Below, piece after piece: positions 26,401-33,886 of a DNA stretch of 64,000 nucleotides. Source of the DNA: Elusimicrobia bacterium RIFCSPLOWO2_02_FULL_39_32 (GTDB lineage: Bacteria; Elusimicrobiota; Elusimicrobia; 2-02-FULL-39-32). The stretch covers positions 72,842-136,841 of the forward strand of contig MGUU01000011.1 of the NCBI GenBank assembly GCA_001800135.1, in the 5' to 3' direction. The stretch's first letter is position 1. Every line of letters begins with the position of its first letter. The position numbers and the translations under genes were made by a program. The notes under the pieces were generated by a model. That model worked only from the letters and a program-made list of their open reading frames with translations, searched no databases and was not told where the DNA came from.

Positions 26401-29400
26401 CAACCCCCTTGTGAGGCGTAAAATATTTCAGTTGACCCCCTTGTTGGTTTCCATATGGGGCGATGAGCAAAATCTTCTTATAATCGGAAGTTGCTTTTAT
26501 CCCGTTTCTTTGGAAGGCTTCCAAAGGACTTACCCCTTCGTTTATCACGGCTAATAATGCTCTATCAATCAAGTCCTTCGAGTCGTTTCTTAAAGCTAAA
26601 AGAATAGAAGACTCTTGAGAAGGCATGGAATTCCCCAATGACTTGGCCAAAGATTGAGGAATAGGCAGCCGTAAGCTTCCTCTACGAAAAACCCATTGGG
26701 CTAGCTTTTTATTGAACTCAAAGACAACGTTTGCCGTCTGGTTGGATAACACCTCTGATGCCTCGTTAATGGGCGAACTGTTTTCAATTTTGGAAGCGGC
26801 CCGCCCTGTGCCATTGCCAATAAATAAGTAACGAGCCAAAGCACGCCAAGTTGTGTGTCGTTTCAAGGGGTCCCGATATCCTGGCACAATCGTTCCAAGG
26901 GAACTTTCCTTTTTTCTTGGGTTCGTCGTTGGATTGTCATGAATTTCATAAAAGGCGCGAAATGTGACCTCAGGGTGGTTTGCCAGGAACCGAGCCAAAT
27001 AACCTAATTCAAGTTCCAATCCGCCTCCTCCGAGTTGTTTGATCCGTTGCGTTAAAGTAATTGGTTCGTTTAACATCGTGGGCACAGTCCAAATTGGAAT
27101 TTGATGGATTTTAACCCCTTCTGGTAACTCTAACTCGTCGATATTTACATTATTAGTAGGAACTCTATTTAATTTCCTCCCCTCCAAATAAATATCGGAA
27201 TAAAGAATTAAATCATTGATATGATTGCCCTCCCCAATTCCTCCGCAGACGTCGTGAAGTGTGATGTCCCGAATACCAAGTCCATCCTCAGCGGATGATT
27301 TGATAAAAAATTCACCGGTCTCTGCAATAGCCCAACTCCCAGTGTTTTGAATATTAAACAGAAGAACCGGCTGACCTCCGTTTACTCGGATCACGGCAGC
27401 ATCTACATAATCGGCTTTAATCCTGTCAATCACTTCAACGTGAAGAAGAGGATCTTCCGAAATCACCTCGATATACTTGTCCACTTCAAAGAGCAATATG
27501 GCTTTTTGAATATTTCCTGAGTATTTCCTCAAATGTCGCGCCAAAACCTTCTGAATCCCTCCATCGTTGAATATTCTGATAAGGATGAGATCCTCTGGAT
27601 AGCCATAATATTTGTAAAGGGCTTGAAGCAAAAATAATTCTCTAGCTCCTCCGCCAATATTTGCAATCACATATCTCAACGTTTCTCCTTGCTGGACGAA
27701 ATAGAATTTTTGAGGGGATCGTACGTCTGGAAGCTCTGTAACGCTATACCCTTGCTTTTTAAGGTTCTCGAGATATGCGGCAGTTACGGTGAGGGAGCCT
27801 CTATGCAATTCAATTTTATGCTTCTTTTCTCTTATTTCCGATAGAATCTCGCGGGGAAATTTTGTTTCCAGCATTTGGGCCACATTAAGCGAATGGTCCT
27901 CATCCCTTTTCGAAATGTCCATATGAAGATAATCGTTTGGTTTGAATGGAATTTCCTTTGAACCCACAGAAATATTCATTTGCGGATGCAAGGCATCCCA
28001 TAAATCGCCTCGCTTTAGGATAACGGATAGAAGAATGTCAGAAATAAAAAGCGTCAAGTTCATTACGATAATTAGGCTGGTAAAAGTATGAAGAGCCCAA
28101 AAGTTATTGAAGTCAAAGGTGGGGTGGCCAAACATGGCCCAGGTTAAGAGTCCTACTGCAAGATTGCCGAAGAGCCCTCCCAGTCGCACAATGTTAGCTT
28201 GCCAAGGTGGCGCGCGGCTATAATCAATATTGACTGCGCTCCAAAGGGAACCGATGTTTACTTGAGTCGGCATCTTAAATAGTTTTGCGAGAGCAAGATG
28301 CAATGTCTCTTGGACTGGTATAGCAAACAGAAAAACGATTCGAGCGGAAAGGTTTTTTAGCCAACTCAACCTGCCATTAAATGCTGTGGCGCTAATGGAT
28401 GCTACCTGACCAAAAATATCTTCAGGCTGAGAGTGAACTATTGAGTACCTATAGCCCTTGTGGCTGAGGCTTGTATTCAAAGGCATTATATATCCATTTT
28501 TAACCTGTATCGAACCTTCGGAATCTTCTCGTTGAACGACCAGTGTCATCTCAACATCTCTATGATCAATCTGATCTCCAGCTAACTCTAATTCTATAGT
28601 TAGCTGTTCAACCTGTCCTTTTTCATTCCTTACTTCTCTAACCTTTTTAAGTTCCGCATGATCAATGACTTGCTTCCAAAAAGCTTGAGAATCAGGACTT
28701 TGCGTTCTGACGAGCTCAAAAATTTTTGCTATGTTACCCCTTAAAGTTTCCTCAAACTTATCGTCAAAATTTGTCACATCCAGTGCGGTTTTAAGGGTCT
28801 CCTCTCCAATTTCCAAAGTGACCGCTAGTTTGGGAATGAGCACCATGTTAGGAAGAGCCTGTCCTCCTATTGGCTGTGCAGCGCCGATCCCTTGGGATTT
28901 AAGAGTAATTTTTTCGCAGCTGAATAGCTTTTCCAACGGCGTTTTTTCGCGGCGGAAAACATTAAGATATTCTGTTCCATCTCCTTCTACCTTGCCCAAC
29001 TGAGGCGTGAAGACAGCATAGGCGACTTGCTCATGCCTTAGGATTTCAGTAATCCCTGTGGTATGGAACCCTCCAGCAACCAAAACGGCAATGCGCGATT
29101 CTTGTGAAGCGCTTTGAGACTGGATTTTAGCGAGAAAATTTTTTACGATAATTGTATTTCGAGCAATCGCGGCTTCGCTGAATTTTTCAAAAGGCCTAAG
29201 GAATCGAGAGAGGTTTGGTTGCGGTACTGATTGAACATTTCCGGAAAGCCGTTCAATCCGATTTTGAATATTCTGAATCTCCTGAATACGAGAGCTATAT
29301 TCTTGCCATTCTACCGGGCTCAATCCAAATGCGACTAATTTCTCCAAGAGCAAAATATCTTGAGATATACGAACTAGCTCTTTTTCCTGGGGTGTCTGGA

Positions 29401-30751
29401 TCAGCGCCTGGAGCCTTTTATTCTTCAGTGCTTCAATCTCCGCAAAAAGATCTTCCGCTTGTACCTTGTCACACTGAAAGACGTAACGGATGTACTTGTC
29501 CATTTCCGGCCAATCTCGGATGCTCACCCCATAAGCCTGGCTCATATCTCGGAGGTACTGATAAAATGCTCCATAGGTTAATTCGCCCAGTTGATAGGAG
29601 AGACTGGCGGAAACCAAATTCTTAAGCTCTGCTTTGGGAAGTTTGCTGACCAATTTTTCTGTCAGTTCCTTCCGCTCTTTTTCGACCTGACTGTAATTGA
29701 GAGATTCTTCCAGCTTTAATGTGGCCAAGAATTTACCGATGGCGTTCTTATCGGAAACCAAAGAGCCGTCTTTGGCTAGGAACTTGATATATTCTCCTAA
29801 CTTCAGTTGTCCCTTGACGTTTTGGGCAATCTTAGTGTCCAGATCTTTCAATTCTGAGTGGAAAATTTTCTCTTTTAGAAGACTTGCTTCGCCATTGAGC
29901 TTTAGGCATATTGCTTTAGCATTCTTCTCTGATCCCGTGGTGTCCTTGAAAGCTTGAACATGCTCCAAATAAGGCTTTTCATCTTCGACGCCCCAGAAAA
30001 GCGGGAGCTGTTCGGTTGTAAACCCGACATATTCCGGTCCTGTGATGAAGGATTCTTTCAAGAAATAATCGGCGATGGCTTTAGTAATTTCCTTATCCGG
30101 GAAGGACCTATAGAGCGTGAAATCAAAAGCTCCGCGCGCGCCTTCTATGCCAACGACAACTGGAGACTGAGCTTTAGCCGGTGAAATAGCGGCGCTGCCG
30201 TCCAACTTGGAACCTTCAACTTGGGACTTAACGAGCGCCTCGATCATCCTGGCTATATTTCTCTGTGCCTCATAATTTTCATGAACGTCCTGAATATGGA
30301 TAACCATGGGATCTGAAGGTTTCCATGAGGGCGGGAGGTAAAGCTCTTTCAAATTCACGTGGTTCATAGGAACGGATTTGACCCACTTTGGTAAGGAGTT
30401 AGACTTTGGAACGGAAGGGAAATTTTCTTTAATTTGCTCTTGAGCTTGCAAGCTCAGGAAAGATGAAAAGGTATTTTGGCCAAGATTGGAAACGGTAGGA
30501 AACGAATTTGATAAGACATTTACATCTATTGAAGACAGTTGAGCCAAAAGAGTATTGCCGTTCTCAGGCAACGGCACTTTGGCGGCAACATTCTCTTCTG
30601 CGCCTCGCCTTTTATCGTTATAAAGTTTCTCGGTTGCCTTTCTTCTTTCCTGCCAAAATTTTGATACAGGCTCGATGGCTCCATAAGCAATATGGACATA
30701 AAAAAAGACTATCGCCATGCCTAAGGAGATATAGCGAAGCCATTGTTTCAT
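23486..30751 (-). CDS. Giant multi-domain membrane protein: ChaN/TraB-like, two M50-like membrane modules, B12-binding/radical SAM core
   Basis: About 2,421 residues. In order: a signal-peptide-like start (MKQWLRYISLGMAIVFFYVHIAYG). At about 148-570, a ChaN/TraB-like domain (MVIHIQDVHENYEAQ, VVVGIEGARG, and LVAGGFHTTGI near its end). At about 792-918, a hydrophobic module with VQETLHLALAKLFKMPT and RLGGLFGNLAVGLLTW. Then a long unassigned region. At about 1424-1560, a B12-binding-like fold (KILLIAPYGN, VIAFSFLQSV, IMMGGHE). A radical SAM domain follows with CEADCIFC near 1665 and IEIMAYGIESFNPKVLDEIGK. At about 1967-2094, a second, nearly identical copy of the hydrophobic module; then an unassigned C-terminal domain. 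In each module E-x-x-H plus GN resembles the metal site of site-2 proteases with the first His replaced by Gln. ATG at 30751 is favoured because it opens the signal peptide. Function unknown. Confidence 0.8.
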   Translation of the reverse strand: MKQWLRYISLGMAIVFFYVHIAYGAIEPVSKFWQERRKATEKLYNDKRRGAEENVAAKVPLPENGNTLLAQLSSIDVNVLSNSFPTVSNLGQNTFSSFLSLQAQEQIKENFPSVPKSNSLPKWVKSVPMNHVNLKELYLPPSWKPSDPMVIHIQDVHENYEAQRNIARMIEALVKSQVEGSKLDGSAAISPAKAQSPVVVGIEGARGAFDFTLYRSFPDKEITKAIADYFLKESFITGPEYVGFTTEQLPLFWGVEDEKPYLEHVQAFKDTTGSEKNAKAICLKLNGEASLLKEKIFHSELKDLDTKIAQNVKGQLKLGEYIKFLAKDGSLVSDKNAIGKFLATLKLEESLNYSQVEKERKELTEKLVSKLPKAELKNLVSASLSYQLGELTYGAFYQYLRDMSQAYGVSIRDWPEMDKYIRYVFQCDKVQAEDLFAEIEALKNKRLQALIQTPQEKELVRISQDILLLEKLVAFGLSPVEWQEYSSRIQEIQNIQNRIERLSGNVQSVPQPNLSRFLRPFEKFSEAAIARNTIIVKNFLAKIQSQSASQESRIAVLVAGGFHTTGITEILRHEQVAYAVFTPQLGKVEGDGTEYLNVFRREKTPLEKLFSCEKITLKSQGIGAAQPIGGQALPNMVLIPKLAVTLEIGEETLKTALDVTNFDDKFEETLRGNIAKIFELVRTQSPDSQAFWKQVIDHAELKKVREVRNEKGQVEQLTIELELAGDQIDHRDVEMTLVVQREDSEGSIQVKNGYIMPLNTSLSHKGYRYSIVHSQPEDIFGQVASISATAFNGRLSWLKNLSARIVFLFAIPVQETLHLALAKLFKMPTQVNIGSLWSAVNIDYSRAPPWQANIVRLGGLFGNLAVGLLTWAMFGHPTFDFNNFWALHTFTSLIIVMNLTLFISDILLSVILKRGDLWDALHPQMNISVGSKEIPFKPNDYLHMDISKRDEDHSLNVAQMLETKFPREILSEIREKKHKIELHRGSLTVTAAYLENLKKQGYSVTELPDVRSPQKFYFVQQGETLRYVIANIGGGARELFLLQALYKYYGYPEDLILIRIFNDGGIQKVLARHLRKYSGNIQKAILLFEVDKYIEVISEDPLLHVEVIDRIKADYVDAAVIRVNGGQPVLLFNIQNTGSWAIAETGEFFIKSSAEDGLGIRDITLHDVCGGIGEGNHINDLILYSDIYLEGRKLNRVPTNNVNIDELELPEGVKIHQIPIWTVPTMLNEPITLTQRIKQLGGGGLELELGYLARFLANHPEVTFRAFYEIHDNPTTNPRKKESSLGTIVPGYRDPLKRHTTWRALARYLFIGNGTGRAASKIENSSPINEASEVLSNQTANVVFEFNKKLAQWVFRRGSLRLPIPQSLAKSLGNSMPSQESSILLALRNDSKDLIDRALLAVINEGVSPLEAFQRNGIKATSDYKKILLIAPYGNQQGGQLKYFTPHKGVEYISFLLLRQLEDVDARVYNPNLTSMEDLYEFVQNEKFDVIAFSFLQSVIERNLEILSRVHQMQPQALIMMGGHELPIITKSFNFGDLPLGLPLVSQNPFLNFVQAVPVSLYIIDPLSIIDVMRHIHAHKSREHNLDHLSSIPGLMTVYDSKIYITKSANRLQPVYQNVDEDIPYREDDLTHFNYYREQMESKNVPIMFDRIGKNPLRVVMSDFCEADCIFCGVNLFLRRFPPVPEVMRFIEENFDDHDSIHFEHVDFLFKPSYAIELAQALKESKFKDVPKIVVCRVTRVTDEITSLFKEAGIEIMAYGIESFNPKVLDEIGKRSTPEDNIRALESTLKSGIRPGINMILFTPWDSVDKLKRTVDITISYALRGAYVNIVPMIYAGYGRPIANMENILSYKELYFPGMKKKLFFPYSGRILDQELDQLMAKTFEVKEEISEEADVAEEHFSVAIDSLLWLKAFYIAYGEVRHATSIGSDLSNVDRAINFVLQEQEKTKNHVAESDGTPSITATMYRGNLAWLKNLPARAVFFLAIPVQELLHWALAKFFKMPTQLGIGSLWSMVNIDYSRAPPWQATIVRLGGLFGNLAVGLLTWAMFGHPTFDFNNLWPLHTFTSLFIVMNLTLFISDILLSVILKRGDLWEVLHPSDQFDADVRSLRHLSYQELTQALARIQNHLGQQIQSQSPGNLANIEAVISLFDTLGKLHILGNEPQVRRTFGEAFPRSQIEIFPQIERNILTRQLEGNKITVTVDDLEFARQFKYLMDAFSLGDNVERHIADRLEEAFARGYSWMWAMLHENDRFGRTFQVSDLGSETKVFDVSNPKAVQGAIMRMLNQVDPEALGKNSGIVFVAKSQGELDNMVKGLRYGLKSNTEGLQKLNELIVGQQLRLLVDPNLDGKIHVDFVYHQLEDWKWASLGVQIMTDSMDRWLESFTARVQILLIMGMQMREYRSLEDINNKFREILTINIQA
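24471..24849 (-). repeat. Internal direct repeat, C-terminal copy of the membrane module in the giant gene
   Basis: About 380 bases matching 27996-28376 in the same orientation. The first 74 plus-strand bases (24471-24544) are identical and the next ~140 differ at only about a dozen sites; similarity falls off toward 24849. It encodes about 126 residues, including VQELLHWALAKFFKMPT. Confidence 0.9.
27996..28376 (-). repeat. Internal direct repeat, N-terminal copy of the membrane module in the giant gene
   Basis: Partner of 24471-24849. It encodes VQETLHLALAKLFKMPT, then RAPPWQANIVRLGGLFGN and NLTLFISDILLSVILKRGD. Identity at synonymous positions over the first part points to a recent duplication or gene conversion. 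Confidence 0.9.
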
Positions 30752-31009
30752 GTTGTTTTTTTCCGTTCTCATTCTGGTCGTGGATGGATATTTATATCCT
30801 GTAATTAAGCCCAAAAAGGGACTTATTTTTCAACTATATAATTATAGCTGAACGACCTAAACTTTTCTTAAACTTTTTGTAACGAAAATGTAACAAAATT
30901 CGCCTCGAACACCGTTTTTCACCCAACTTTTTTATAAAAAACCATCTCCATACAACAAAAAAATTTAGAGAAACCAGTAAGAGAAAAATGGGGAAATCAA
31001 ACTATTTTT

Positions 31010-31018
31010 TGATAAAAT
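31010..31018 (+). promoter_or_regulatory. Possible extended -10 element before nagZ
   Basis: TGATAAAAT lies six bases before the nagZ ATG; no clear -35 or SD is present. Transcription would begin at about the first base of the start codon. The ~210-base region between the divergent giant gene and nagZ also holds a short direct repeat of TGTAAC (TTGTAACGAAAATGTAACAA, near 30880). Confidence 0.45.
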
Positions 31019-31024
31019 CAAAAT

Positions 31025-32611
31025 ATGAATTTAGAAGAATTAGTTGGAAAACGATTAGTCATTGGAATCCCTGGCACAAAAATCACTCCGGAAATAGTAA
31101 ATCACTTTAAAGAACTGCGCGCAGGGGGCATCATCCTATACCGCATTAACTTTGAAAATCCTGGCCAGCTAAAAAAATTAATTCAAGATTTGGAACTTGC
31201 CTTGCAAAGAAAACTGCTGGTCATGGCGGATCATGAAGGTGGAAGAGTGATCATGTTTGAAAAAGGCGTTACTATTTTTCCAGATAATCTTGCGTTAGGC
31301 AAAACAGAAAAAATTGAGTATGCCAGACTTCAAGGAAAAATAGAAGCTAAAGAATTAAGACGATTAGGAATAGATGTTAATTTATCCCCGGTTTTAGATG
31401 TTTTAACAGATGCTTATAGTCCAAATATTGGGATTCGTTCCTATGGTAAGGATTGGAAACTAGTATCTGAAATGGGCTGCGCTAGAATCAAGGCACTGCA
31501 AGAACATGGCATCTCAGCCTGCGCCAAACATTTTCCCGGCAAGGGTCATGCGCCGGTAGATGCGCATCTAGGGCTGCCAGTGATCCAATCCAGTTGGGCT
31601 GAGATGAAAAAATCTCACCTTAAACCATTTATAAAAGCCATTGAAATTGGAATTGACATGATTATGTCTTCCCATCCCTACTATCCCAAATTAGATTTAA
31701 CCCCCCAGACTATTGCCACATTTTCTAGGAAAATTATTCACGATACTTTAAGAAAAGAATTAAATTTTAAAGGAATTATTTCTAGTGATGATCTGGAAAT
31801 GGGCGCAATCAAAGCGGTTTGCCCTATTGGGGAGGCTGCTGTCAAAGCGGTTCAAGCTGGACACGATATTCTTTTAGTTTGCCATGATTTAAACGCGCAA
31901 AAAGAAGTTTTTCATCATCTCATGGATGCTTACAAAAATGATCGGTTATCTATCAATGAACTAGAAGAATCCGTTGAGCGGATTAACCAGCTTCAAAATA
32001 AAAGGAAAAAAAGGTTTGAAGGAGGCGCTCCTCACGCAGAAAAAAATGGAAAAAAATTAGTTCAAAAAATTACCCAGGAATCAGTCACAATTCTACAGGA
32101 TAAAAATAGAATTTTGCCGCTTAAAACAAAAAATAATATTCCGCAACCGCAAAAAGCGCTGTATCCAAGAAAGAAAAACAGTTACGAAAAAATAAAGAAA
32201 ACTCTGATTATTTTCCCAAGATTTTCAGAGCTTGCGAAAAAAATCATGATAGAAAAAGAACTACAGGATGAAAAGAAATTCTTGTTGAACTCTTTTAAAC
32301 GGTTTAATTTAAAACCCAAACTTTTCCTTATTGCCATTGAACCTTTAAATAAAGAGATAGAAGCAGTTAAGCTGTCCATTAAAAATGTTGAAAGGATCAT
32401 CTTATTCTGTTTTGATGCGCATCTTTACCCCTCCAACAAAAGACTTTTGGAAGTGGTTCAGGATTCTAAAAAAGAGGGGATCATCATTCTCTTGCGAGAC
32501 CCTTATGATATTGAAATGGTTAAAAAGTCAGCAGCCTGTATCACTAACTTTGGCTATCGCGCCTGCCAAATCAAATCCTCCATTGAAAAAATTTTTCTCT
32601 CCTCTATCTAA
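31025..32611 (+). CDS. nagZ: Beta-N-acetylhexosaminidase, GH3 family
   Basis: Removes GlcNAc from GlcNAc-MurNAc fragments. The GH3 barrel shows VMADHEGGRVIMF near residue 66 and the NagZ signature CAKHFPGKGHAPVDAHLGLP near residues 173-192. That loop carries the Asp/His pair used as acid/base; the nucleophile Asp is in GIISSDDLEMGAI near 250. Residues from about 350 to 528 form a second domain like the C-terminal GH3 domain of Bacillus-type NagZ. No signal peptide is seen, so probably cytoplasmic. The kinase gene follows within 50 bases. With NamZ, AnmK and MurQ it completes a muropeptide-sugar salvage set. Confidence 0.88.
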   Translation: MNLEELVGKRLVIGIPGTKITPEIVNHFKELRAGGIILYRINFENPGQLKKLIQDLELALQRKLLVMADHEGGRVIMFEKGVTIFPDNLALGKTEKIEYARLQGKIEAKELRRLGIDVNLSPVLDVLTDAYSPNIGIRSYGKDWKLVSEMGCARIKALQEHGISACAKHFPGKGHAPVDAHLGLPVIQSSWAEMKKSHLKPFIKAIEIGIDMIMSSHPYYPKLDLTPQTIATFSRKIIHDTLRKELNFKGIISSDDLEMGAIKAVCPIGEAAVKAVQAGHDILLVCHDLNAQKEVFHHLMDAYKNDRLSINELEESVERINQLQNKRKKRFEGGAPHAEKNGKKLVQKITQESVTILQDKNRILPLKTKNNIPQPQKALYPRKKNSYEKIKKTLIIFPRFSELAKKIMIEKELQDEKKFLLNSFKRFNLKPKLFLIAIEPLNKEIEAVKLSIKNVERIILFCFDAHLYPSNKRLLEVVQDSKKEGIIILLRDPYDIEMVKKSAACITNFGYRACQIKSSIEKIFLSSI

Positions 32612-32660
32612 TCTATCCAGAGAAAAATATTTAAAACCTTGCGCTAGAAATCTTATTTAT

Positions 32661-33461
32661 ATGTTAAAAAACCTCACGCTTTCTATTGACTATGGAGGAA
32701 CCTGGGTGCGATTGGTTTTAACCAACAAAAAAAACAAAAAAATCCGAAGGTTGAAAATTCCTTCTATCCCCCTTGATCAAATCCCTCACCTCATTCAATC
32801 TGCTCTCAATCAATGGAAAGTAAATCAATGTTCCCAACTTAAAATTGGGGCAAAAGGAGTTTGGAAAAAAAAGAATAAAAGGATGCTAGCTCTTAAATTA
32901 AAAAAATTAGCAAAGAAAGTCATTGTTCTCTCCGATGTAGAAATGGCGTATAAAAACACCTTTGGAACAAAGCCTGGAATTCTTCTCATTGCTGGAACTG
33001 GTTCAATCGCCTATGGAAAAGATATTAAAGGACGCTGGGCAAGAGCTGGTGGGTTAGGACCTAAAAAAGGGGATGAGGGTTCAGGCTATTGGATTGGAAA
33101 AGAATTTCTTAAACGTAAATTGAATTTAGATAAATCTTCAGGAAAAGGAATTCAAAAAAAATCTTACTCCTCATTGCCTAATAAAAGTTTTGGGTTAAAT
33201 AAAAATGAAGATAATAAATCCGTCCGCGAAAGCGCAGCCTTAGCAAAAAATATTATTGAACGCGCAGAAAAAAAAGAACCTCTCCCTTACAAAATTGTAC
33301 TTGAAGCTATCAATCATCTCGCAGGATTAGTTGTAAATGTGTCCAAAAAACTCGATTTCAATCATCAAATTTGTGTTAGTTTACAAGGAGGTTTATTCAA
33401 AAATCGCTTTTTTCTAAAACTCTTCCTGAAAAATCTAAGAAAGAGTTTGAATTACTTGTGA
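32661..33461 (+). CDS. BadF/BadG-family sugar kinase (GlcNAc/MurNAc kinase-like), short C terminus
   Basis: ATP-dependent kinase of the ASKHA fold, most like GlcNAc kinases and clostridial MurK, which phosphorylates MurNAc and GlcNAc. Seen: LSIDYGGTWVRLVL (phosphate 1 loop, residues 6-19), VIVLSDVEMAYKNTFG, ILLIAGTGSIAYGKD, RAGGLGPKKGDEGSGYWIG and VSLQGGLFKN. The open frame runs upstream into nagZ, but ATG at 32661 opens the conserved domain. At 266 residues it ends about 30-40 residues early: the usual final pxxGALLLA segment is missing. Another frame stays open over the end and on to TAA at 33509-33511, so a late frameshift is possible. Context fits MurNAc/GlcNAc salvage. Confidence 0.78.
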   Translation: MLKNLTLSIDYGGTWVRLVLTNKKNKKIRRLKIPSIPLDQIPHLIQSALNQWKVNQCSQLKIGAKGVWKKKNKRMLALKLKKLAKKVIVLSDVEMAYKNTFGTKPGILLIAGTGSIAYGKDIKGRWARAGGLGPKKGDEGSGYWIGKEFLKRKLNLDKSSGKGIQKKSYSSLPNKSFGLNKNEDNKSVRESAALAKNIIERAEKKEPLPYKIVLEAINHLAGLVVNVSKKLDFNHQICVSLQGGLFKNRFFLKLFLKNLRKSLNYL

Positions 33462-33538
33462 ATGAGGACGGAGAAAAAAGAAGAATCTACCTCTCAAACA
33501 AATCGCATTAAGTGATCTCATCTTTACAAAACACGGGC

Positions 33539-33566
33539 TTGAAATATAGTTTTAATCTGCTATGAT
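33539..33566 (+). promoter_or_regulatory. Predicted sigma-70 promoter of the DUF4258/YgiT pair
   Basis: TTGAAA (33539-33544) and TATGAT (33561-33566) are separated by 16 bases, with TG two bases before the -10 (extended). The expected start at about 33573 leaves only a few bases before ATG 33578. Confidence 0.6.
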
Positions 33567-33577
33567 AATTAAGAACG

Positions 33578-33886
33578 ATGATAACTCAAATACAAGAACA
33601 AATTATATCAGGGCGCTATCGTCTTACACAACATGCACATATTGAAATGGCAGATGAAAACATTATATTAGACGAAGTTTTCGATGCAATACTTAAAGGC
33701 AAAATATTAGAAGATTATCCCGAACATAAGCGAGGACCTTGTTGCTTATTGTGCGGGAAAACAAAAGCAGGAAAATTTTTACATGTTGTTTGTACAACCG
33801 CGTTATCTGTGCTTGTGCTTATTACTGTCTATGAGCCTAAACTGCCAAAATGGAAAACACCATTTAAAAGAGGGGGTGAAAAATAA
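33578..33886 (+). CDS. DUF4258 protein, probable toxin of a toxin-antitoxin pair
   Basis: 102 residues. The DUF4258 pattern is visible: RYRLTQHAHIEMADENIILDEV near residues 12-33, KILEDYPEHKRGPCCLLCG, then FLHVVCTTALSVLVLITVYEP. DUF4258 proteins are RelE/ParE-like in fold and often sit just before a YgiT-type zinc-finger gene; a ribonuclease-toxin role is plausible but unproven for this branch. It shares a base with the next gene (TAATG), so the two are translationally coupled. Unlike most of the window it lies next to a dispersed repeat, which hints at a mobile or recently gained cassette. Confidence 0.8.
   Translation: MITQIQEQIISGRYRLTQHAHIEMADENIILDEVFDAILKGKILEDYPEHKRGPCCLLCGKTKAGKFLHVVCTTALSVLVLITVYEPKLPKWKTPFKRGGEK

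Noticed and set aside
24471-28376. Calling the repeated membrane module an active site-2 protease
   Set aside because: The first metal His of HExxH is Gln in both copies and no NPxPxxDG motif is present.
24229-30804. Many 60-136-codon plus-strand open frames opposite the giant gene
   Set aside because: Antisense shadows; two of them even cover the duplicated module, as expected by chance from the repeat.
32385-32660. Upstream 92 codons of the open frame leading into the sugar kinase
   Set aside because: Overlaps the end of nagZ; the conserved kinase start lies at ATG 32661.
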